A stretch of DNA of 6,539 nt from Thermoleophilia bacterium (GTDB lineage: Bacteria; Actinomycetota; Thermoleophilia; Gaiellales; Gaiellaceae): assembly GCA_025936595.1 (NCBI GenBank), contig JAICTB010000126.1, positions 1 to 6,539 of the forward strand, given 5' to 3'. Of the stretch, positions 1 to 5,272 are shown in pieces. The position numbers and the translations under genes are program-made. Numbering within the stretch: the stretch's first letter is position 1; each line of letters opens with the position of its first letter. Below the pieces are notes generated by a model, which saw only the letters and a program-made list of their open reading frames with translations, was not told the DNA's origin and did no database searches.

Positions 1-1
1 G

Positions 2-109
2 CCGAATGCAGAGAATCGAAGCTACCTCTCGACGAAGCGGGATAAGCTCGGACACCGTCTGCACCATCAGGATCTGAAGAACCTCGAATACGAACCGGAG
101 GCCGAGTGA
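2..109 (+). CDS. ribA: GTP cyclohydrolase II (RibA or RibBA), C-terminal end only
   Basis: The first 35 codons of the window are the tail of a gene that begins upstream, ending at TGA 107-109. The peptide contains NRSYLSTKRDKLGH, which matches the conserved end of GTP cyclohydrolase II (family pattern N-x-x-Y-L-x-T-K-x-x-K/R-x-G-H). This enzyme opens the imidazole ring of GTP in the first committed step of riboflavin synthesis, in the cytoplasm. About 15 further residues, rich in acidic residues, follow the conserved end. In many bacteria this domain is fused behind a 3,4-dihydroxy-2-butanone-4-phosphate synthase domain (RibBA); the visible part cannot show whether that is so here. The neighbouring lumazine synthase supports the assignment, because both belong to the same pathway. 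The stop overlaps the next start in a GTGA arrangement. Confidence 0.88.
   Translation, partial: PNAENRSYLSTKRDKLGHRLHHQDLKNLEYEPEAE
97..101 (+). promoter_or_regulatory. Ribosome binding site of ribH
   Basis: GGAGG lies 4 bases before the GTG at 106. This supports the GTG at 106 as the true start of ribH, even though it gives a protein much longer at its N-terminus than the usual family member. Confidence 0.8.
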
Positions 110-786
110 GCGACAGCGACGAGCAGCCCGTACAGACGTCCCCGACGACGGAGCCGGTGGTCACGCCGCCGGGCGAATCGGTCGGCGAGGACACGGACGA
201 GTCCTCGGGCGATCCGTTCGAGGGCTGGCCGGCGGCGCAGTCGGCCGCGGTGATCGAGGACGCGCCGCAGGACGGCGCGAGCGTCGAGCACGTGCGCGGA
301 GAGGTCGACGTTCCGGACGGCTACAGCGTGCTCGAGGGGACACCGCTCGGCCATCGCCGCTCCGTCGGCGTCGTCGTCTCGCGGTTCAACGGCGGCGTGA
401 CGAACAAGCTTCTCCAGAGCGCGCTCGAGGCTCTCGTCGAGGCGGGGGTTGCGCAGGATGCGATCACCGTGATGCCGGTTCCCGGGGCGTTCGAGTTGCC
501 GCTCGCTGCGATGGCCCTCGCGAAGACGAGGCGCTACGCGTGCATCGTCGCGCTCGGCGCAATCGTGCGCGGGGACACGCCGCACTTCGACTACGTGGCG
601 TCGGAGTGCGCTTCCGGCCTGCAGCTCGCGGGGATCGAGACGGGCGTTCCCGTCTCGTTCGGCGTCCTCACGGTCGACAACGTGGCGCAGGCCGATGCGC
701 GCGTGCACAAGGCGGCCGAGGCGGTCCGCTCGGCACTCGAGATGGCCGACCTGTTCGCGCGGCTGCGGGCGAGCGCGCGTTCGTAG
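106..786 (+). CDS. ribH: 6,7-dimethyl-8-ribityllumazine synthase with acidic N-terminal extension
   Basis: This enzyme condenses 5-amino-6-ribitylamino-uracil with dihydroxybutanone phosphate to give lumazine, the penultimate step of riboflavin synthesis. The catalytic core spans about residues 85-222 of 226: VSRFN at 91-95, VPGAFELP at 125-132, RGDTPHFDYV at 155-164 with H160 aligned to the catalytic histidine, and GVLTVDN at 186-192. Two things are odd. Residues 1 to about 75 are a low-complexity stretch rich in Asp, Glu, Ser, Thr and Pro that ordinary ~150-residue family members lack. The phosphate-binding loop after GVLTVDN is about five residues shorter than in the E. coli protein, though an Arg (R199) and a Lys (K202) remain. 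The GTG start has a good ribosome binding site and overlaps the upstream stop as GTGA, implying translational coupling. The family call is secure; the role of the extension is unknown. Confidence 0.95.
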   Translation: MSDSDEQPVQTSPTTEPVVTPPGESVGEDTDESSGDPFEGWPAAQSAAVIEDAPQDGASVEHVRGEVDVPDGYSVLEGTPLGHRRSVGVVVSRFNGGVTNKLLQSALEALVEAGVAQDAITVMPVPGAFELPLAAMALAKTRRYACIVALGAIVRGDTPHFDYVASECASGLQLAGIETGVPVSFGVLTVDNVAQADARVHKAAEAVRSALEMADLFARLRASARS

Positions 787-800
787 CTCGCCCGAGCCGC

Positions 801-806
801 TACAAT
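801..806 (+). promoter_or_regulatory. Probable -10 box of rpmB (leaderless or near-leaderless transcript)
   Basis: TACAAT matches the sigma-70 type -10 consensus at 5 of 6 positions and stands out in G+C-rich surroundings. It lies 14 bases after the ribH stop and ends 10 bases before the rpmB ATG, so transcription would start within a few bases of the start codon. No Shine-Dalgarno sequence is present. No convincing -35 box is seen 16-18 bases upstream. Confidence 0.6.
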
Positions 807-816
807 CCCGCCCGCG

Positions 817-1008
817 ATGAGCAAGATCTGCGCAATCTGTGGCAAGAAGCCCGGTTTCGGCAACCACCGTTCGCACTCGATGGTCGCGACGAAGCGGCGC
901 TTCGATCCGAACCTGCAGCGCGTCCGCGTGCTGCTCAAGGGCTCGCCCACCCGCGCGTACGTCTGCACCCGCTGCCTCAAGGGCGGCAAGGTGCAGAAGG
1001 CCGTCTGA
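817..1008 (+). CDS. rpmB: 50S ribosomal protein L28 (bL28), zinc-binding form
   Basis: The product is a 63-residue basic protein of the large ribosomal subunit, the normal length for bL28. It starts MSKICAICGKKPGFGN and keeps the family core with HRSHSMVATKRRFDPNLQ at about residues 17-34. Two Cys pairs, C5/C8 and C50/C53, mark the four-cysteine form that binds zinc; many bacteria carry cysteine-free paralogues instead. The ATG has no Shine-Dalgarno sequence but follows a TACAAT box closely, so the mRNA is probably leaderless. The gene is separated from ribH by 30 bases and appears to be its own transcription unit. An L28 gene next to a YloU-type gene and a DAK2-type gene is a known conserved neighbourhood, which strengthens the call. 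Confidence 0.97.
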   Translation: MSKICAICGKKPGFGNHRSHSMVATKRRFDPNLQRVRVLLKGSPTRAYVCTRCLKGGKVQKAV

Positions 1009-1020
1009 GCAGCCGCTCAG
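1005..1020 (+). repeat. Small hairpin overlapping the rpmB stop codon
   Basis: CTGAGC (1005-1010) and GCTCAG (1015-1020) form a perfect 6-bp stem with loop AGCC. The TGA stop of rpmB lies inside the left arm. There is no T-run after it, so it is not a classical intrinsic terminator. The right arm is also the first unit of the tandem repeat that follows. Confidence 0.55.
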
Positions 1021-1067
1021 CCCCCTCAGCCCGCTCAGCCCGCTCAGCCCCTCAGCCAGCTCGGCCC
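1015..1067 (+). repeat. Tandem repeat, 9-bp unit GCTCAGCCC, about six copies
   Basis: The CTCAG core begins at 1016, 1025, 1034, 1043 and 1051, and a variant CTCGG at 1060. The period is 9 bases except for one 8-base step. Two units have variant flanking bases. The array starts 6 bases after the rpmB stop. Such short arrays usually arise by replication slippage; a function is not evident. Confidence 0.85.
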
Positions 1068-1155
1068 GCCTACCCCGCTCGCGCGCGCGACGCCGATCGC
1101 GGCCGCGTCCCGTTCGGCGCGGTCCCTGTGGAGCGTCTGTTGCACTCCCGCCGAA

Positions 1156-1195
1156 CTTGGTCTGACCAAGGGACGTGTCCTGAAGGGACACGTCC
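1156..1195. repeat. Double-palindrome element, copy 1
   Basis: CTTGGTCTGACCAAG (1156-1170) is a perfect inverted repeat of 7-bp arms about a single central base. It is followed directly by a second perfect inverted repeat, GGACGTGTCC (1171-1180) and GGACACGTCC (1186-1195), around loop TGAAG. No T-run follows. A second, diverged copy lies 109 bases downstream in the same orientation. The inner palindrome also fits the TGGTNNNACCA pattern bound by FadR-type GntR regulators. Confidence 0.8.
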
Positions 1196-1237
1196 GAGGG
1201 TGGGAGCCGTTCTTCGCCGACCGGGCCGGGAATCCCC

Positions 1238-1243
1238 TAGACT
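1238..1243 (+). promoter_or_regulatory. Possible -10 box upstream of the yloU-fakA operon
   Basis: TAGACT agrees with the -10 consensus at 4 of 6 positions, including the key first, second and last bases. The -35 region is weak (TTCGCC at 1213-1218, spacing 19). If used, it would give a leader of about 120 bases carrying the second palindrome element. Confidence 0.25.
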
Positions 1244-1265
1244 CGTCGGCGCGCTTTTGTGCGTT

Positions 1266-1305
1266 TTGGTCAGACCAAGGGACATGGCTCGGCGCGCCAC
1301 GTCCC
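1266..1305. repeat. Double-palindrome element, copy 2
   Basis: TTGGTCAGACCAA (1266-1278) is a perfect inverted repeat about a central A. It is followed by GGGACATGGC (1279-1288) and GCCACGTCCC (1296-1305), which pair at 9 of 10 positions around a 7-base loop. Against copy 1 the 40 bases align without gaps and the stem keeps the same register. One stem pair changed from T-A to G-C, a compensatory change, while one pair became an A-C mismatch and the loop diverged. Confidence 0.75.
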
Positions 1306-1356
1306 GCCGGCTCCCCCGAACGGGTGAGGTGCGCAACCGCACGCTGCCGGATCGGG

Positions 1357-1362
1357 TCTAAT
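1357..1362 (+). promoter_or_regulatory. Probable -10 box of yloU (leaderless start)
   Basis: TCTAAT matches the -10 consensus at 5 of 6 positions and ends 8 bases before the GTG at 1371. The spacing puts the transcription start at or next to the start codon, as in leaderless actinobacterial genes. No Shine-Dalgarno sequence precedes the gene. No clear -35 box is seen; a small inverted repeat (1329-1342) occupies that position and could be an operator. Confidence 0.5.
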
Positions 1363-1363
1363 G

Positions 1364-1379
1364 GTCCGCCGTGGCGGAC
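1364..1379. promoter_or_regulatory. Inverted repeat covering the yloU start codon
   Basis: GTCCGCC (1364-1370) and GGCGGAC (1373-1379) are perfect 7-bp arms separated by GT, and the GTG start codon (1371-1373) lies at the centre. It could be a protein-binding site or a hairpin hiding the start if the transcript begins upstream. A leaderless transcript would contain only the right half. Confidence 0.4.
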
Positions 1380-1708
1380 GAGCTGACGCTGGACCTCGAG
1401 AACGGACGACTCACGATCGCGCGGGAAGCCGTCGCCGAGATCGTCGCCGAGACGGCGCTCGGCTGCTACGGCGTCGTCGGCCTCACCGCGGGCACGCGGG
1501 TGCGGCGTATCTTCCGCCGTGAGGGAATCACCGTCGACGGGGACGTGCGCGCGCTGCGAATCGAGCTGCACGTCGTCGTCGAGCACGGCCTGAACCTCGC
1601 CGAGGTTGCGTCGACCGTCCGCTCGCAGGTCGGCTACGACGTCGAACGGCTGACCGGGCTCAAGGTCGCCTCGGTCGAGGTCGTCATCCAGCGCGTGAGG
1701 CAGAGCGC

Positions 1709-1712
<4 letters not shown>
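1371..1712 (+). CDS. yloU: Asp23/Gls24 family protein, YloU-like
   Basis: The 113-residue product matches the Asp23/YloU family in length and pattern. An N-terminal strand and helix (about 13-30) lead to GCYGVVGL (31-38), and the conserved second half runs VVVEHGLNLAEVASTV (68-83) to LTGLKVASVEVVIQRV (94-109). It has no signal peptide or membrane segment. The molecular job of YloU is not well defined; related Asp23 proteins are cell-envelope-associated stress proteins in Firmicutes. Its gene regularly sits directly before the DAK2-type kinase gene, as here. GTG at 1371 is chosen because an in-frame TAA lies at 1359-1361 and no other start codon falls between. The end overlaps fakA as ATGA, so the two are probably translated together. 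Confidence 0.88.
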
Positions 1713-3246
<1,534 letters not shown>

Positions 3247-3250
<4 letters not shown>

Positions 3251-4002
3251 CGATCGCGTTGTGGCCCGGCCTCGGCGGCGACGCCGCTGCGTTCTGCGAG
3301 ATCGGACCCGTGCTCGCCGCCCGCGGCTATCCCGCCACCGCCGTCGACCCGCGCTACGGGCGGCGCGACGACTGGTCGCTGGCGGCGCTCGGCTCGGAGC
3401 TCGCAGGGACCGGAGCCGACATCTACGCCGGACATTCGTGGGGCGGCGCCGTCGCCGTCGAGGCTGCGTCGATCCGGCCGCCGCGCGCGCTCGTGCTGCT
3501 GGACGGCGGCCACATCGGGCAGCCCGACTTCGTCGCGTTCGGTGGAAACCCGGATCCGGAGCTCGCCGTCCAAGAGGTGCGCGCGCAACACGACGACTTC
3601 CGCTGGCCGACGTGGGAGGCATACCTCGCCTTCGTGCGCGAGCAGACGCCGCGCTGGAGCGACGAGCTCGAGCAAGCGGCCAGATCGGGGATGCGCGTCG
3701 TCGACGGCGAGATTCTGCCGCCCTTCGACGGGGCCGAGCTCGAGCGCATCCTGCGCGCCTACCACGCCTACGACCCGAACCTCTTGCTTCCGGCTCTGCC
3801 GCACTCGACGGCCGTGCTGCTCGTCGTCGCGCACGGCGACGAGTTCGACTCGGAGCGCGAGCGCTTCGTCGAGCGGTTCCGGCAGCTCGTGCCCGCCGCC
3901 GACGTCGAGCAGGTCGACTCGGGCCACGACGTCGTCTGGGGCGTCGGCCCGCCGCTCGGTGATCTCATCGCCGACTGGCTCTCCCGTAGGCTGGGCGAAT
4001 GA
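3247..4002 (+). CDS. Alpha/beta hydrolase of unknown substrate
   Basis: The 251-residue protein has the alpha/beta hydrolase layout: an early WPGLGG turn (6-11) that fits the oxyanion hole, the nucleophile elbow GHSWGG (62-67) with S64, a probable acid in VAHGDEFD (D198), and a late histidine in SGHDVV (H227). A cap region of Trp-, Tyr- and charge-rich sequence lies between about 90 and 175. There is no signal peptide, so it is probably cytoplasmic. The start overlaps fakA and the end overlaps the receiver gene, both as ATGA, so it is firmly inside the operon. From this position one may infer a lipase, esterase or thioesterase that feeds free fatty acids to the Fak system, but the sequence does not fix the substrate; a lactonase or other esterase is equally possible. 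Confidence 0.85.
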
Positions 4003-4373
4003 CGGCTCCCGTCCGGGTTGTCCTCGTGGAGGACAACGACACCTTCCGGCAGACGCTCGAGCTGCTCTTCGACCTGCGCGAGGAGATCGACGTGATCGCC
4101 AGCGTCGCCACCGGGGACGAGGCGCCCGCCGTGTGCGCCGGGCTCGCGCCGGACGTCGTCCTGATGGACTACCGCATGCCTGGCCTGAACGGCGCCGAGG
4201 CGACGCGCGCCGTGCTCGCCGCCTGTCCGACGGCCAACATCGTCTGCCTGAGCGCGTCGGTGACTGCGCAGGAAGTGGAGGAAGTGAAAGCCGCCGGCGC
4301 CGTCGCGTGCGTGACAAAGGACCAGGACTTCGACCGTTTGATCGCGACGGTGTGCGAGGCTGCGGACCGGTGA
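3999..4373 (+). CDS. Stand-alone response regulator receiver domain
   Basis: The 124 residues make one complete receiver domain and nothing else. E11 and D12 form the acidic pocket, D57 in LMDYRMPG is the expected phosphorylation site, S85 takes the place of the switch Thr/Ser, and K107 in VTKD is the conserved lysine. The sequence is most like the receiver half of NarL/LuxR-type regulators, but the usual DNA-binding HTH of about 65 residues is missing: the stop at 4371-4373 is followed at once by the next gene, and no HTH is seen in another frame. It therefore probably acts by protein contact, as single-domain regulators do. No sensor kinase is in the window. It overlaps the hydrolase gene (ATGA) and the fakB-type gene (GTGA), so its output may concern fatty acid metabolism; that is inference. 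Confidence 0.9.
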   Translation: MTAPVRVVLVEDNDTFRQTLELLFDLREEIDVIASVATGDEAPAVCAGLAPDVVLMDYRMPGLNGAEATRAVLAACPTANIVCLSASVTAQEVEEVKAAGAVACVTKDQDFDRLIATVCEAADR

Positions 4374-5233
4374 CGCTGACGGCCGAGAACACGGCCGTCG
4401 TTCTCGACTCGACCGCCGACTTTCCCGAAGCGCAGCAGCGGTTCCCGAACCTTCGCATCGTTCCCCTCTACGTCCGCTTCGGCGACGAGAGCTTCGAGGA
4501 CTACGTCGAGATGACGCCCGACCGCTTCTACGAGCGGCTGCGCACGGCGTCCGAGCTCCCGACAACGTCGCAGCCGACTCCCGCCGACTTCCTTGCGGTC
4601 TACGAAGAGCTCGCGCCGAGCTACGAGCACATCCTCTCGCTGCAGATCTCCTCGACGCTCTCCGGCACGTTCGCGAGCGCGCAGACGGCGGCCGAGCTGC
4701 TCGGCGGCGGCCAGGTGCGCGTAATCGACACGCGCACCGTCTCCGCCTCGATCGCGCTGCTGGCGCTCGGCGTGCAGCGCCGGCTCGAGCGCGGAACGAC
4801 GAACGAGGAGATCGACGCGTTCGTCGAGCGCTACCGGCGCAGGCACATGTTGCTCTTCACGGTGAACACGCTCGACTACCTCGCCAAGGGCGGGCGCATC
4901 GGGCGCGCGGCAGCGCTCGCCGGAAACCTGCTGAACGTGAAGCCGATCCTGACGATCCGCGACGGCGAGGTCGTGCCGCTGAAGCGCGTGCGCGGCAACG
5001 CGAAGGCGTTCGCCGAGTTTCGCGAGCTGTTCGAGTCGACGTCGACCGACTCGCCGGCGCTCAAGGTGGGCATCGCGCACGCCGCCGCGCCGGAGCGTCT
5101 CGAGGCCTTGCGCACCCTCGTCGAGCATGTTCGCCCGCACGCGCAGATCGAGATCGCGACGACGCTCGGAGCGGTCGTCGGCACCCATGCCGGGCCGGGC
5201 ACCGTCGGCTTCTTCTGGTTCGAGGACGAATGA
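4370..5233 (+). CDS. fakB: DegV family fatty-acid-binding protein (FakB)
   Basis: DegV/FakB proteins bind a single fatty acid and present its carboxylate to FakA for phosphorylation. The 287-residue product has the family length and motifs: DSTADFP (13-19), PTTSQPT (64-70), ISSTLSGTF (93-101), IDTRTVSA (119-126), LDYLAKGGRIG (168-178), LLNVKPIL (187-194) and HAGPGTVG (273-280). The TSQP segment, the STLSGT loop and the late histidine line the carboxylate site in characterised FakB proteins. GTG at 4370 is chosen because it overlaps the upstream stop as GTGA and leaves about ten residues before DSTADFP, as in relatives; GAGG lies 10 bases before it. DegV alone is a broad family, but sharing an operon with fakA makes the FakB role likely. 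Which fatty acids it prefers cannot be read from the sequence. Confidence 0.92.
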   Translation: MTLTAENTAVVLDSTADFPEAQQRFPNLRIVPLYVRFGDESFEDYVEMTPDRFYERLRTASELPTTSQPTPADFLAVYEELAPSYEHILSLQISSTLSGTFASAQTAAELLGGGQVRVIDTRTVSASIALLALGVQRRLERGTTNEEIDAFVERYRRRHMLLFTVNTLDYLAKGGRIGRAAALAGNLLNVKPILTIRDGEVVPLKRVRGNAKAFAEFRELFESTSTDSPALKVGIAHAAAPERLEALRTLVEHVRPHAQIEIATTLGAVVGTHAGPGTVGFFWFEDE

Positions 5234-5261
5234 CGTCCGGTCCGCGTCGTACGCTCGGTCC

Positions 5262-5267
5262 AGGTGG
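5262..5267 (+). promoter_or_regulatory. Ribosome binding site of recG
   Basis: AGGTGG lies 5 bases before the ATG at 5273. It favours that start over the in-frame GTG at 5264 and the ATG at 5282, although the latter remains possible. Confidence 0.55.
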
Positions 5268-5272
5268 CGACG

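Larger units (their letters stand above)
1009..1370. other. 362-bp intergenic region between rpmB and the yloU-fakA operon
   Basis: No coding frame here looks real: the open frames lack ribosome binding sites, known motifs and plausible composition. The left part holds a 9-bp tandem repeat. About 1068-1155 shows nothing recognisable beyond G+C-rich sequence. The right part holds two double-palindrome elements, a TAGACT box between them, a small GTGCG-CAAC-CGCAC inverted repeat at 1329-1342, and a TCTAAT box close to the next start. GGGAGCCG (1202-1209) and CGGCTCCC (1308-1315) could pair at long range around the second element. Confidence 0.7.

Noticed and set aside
1171..1205. The GGACGTGTCC hairpin as an intrinsic terminator for rpmB
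   Set aside because: The stem is strong but is followed by a G-rich stretch, not by T residues, and it lies over 160 bases past the stop.
1070..1342. A - strand frame with the repeated phrase HVPWSDQ or similar
   Set aside because: The phrase is the translation of the palindrome repeats, not a protein motif.
540..1361. A 273-codon + strand frame running through ribH, rpmB and the intergenic region
   Set aside because: It overlaps two certain genes in another frame, has a composition typical of out-of-frame G+C-rich DNA, and shows no motif.
1284..1361. A 25-codon basic ORF starting MARRATSRR just before yloU, possibly a leader peptide
   Set aside because: AAGGG lies only 2 bases before the ATG, the sequence is part of the palindrome element, and there is no attenuator-like codon run.
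5250..5255. TACGCT as a possible -10 box for recG
   Set aside because: Only a weak match in coding-dense sequence with no -35 box; the genes are probably co-transcribed.
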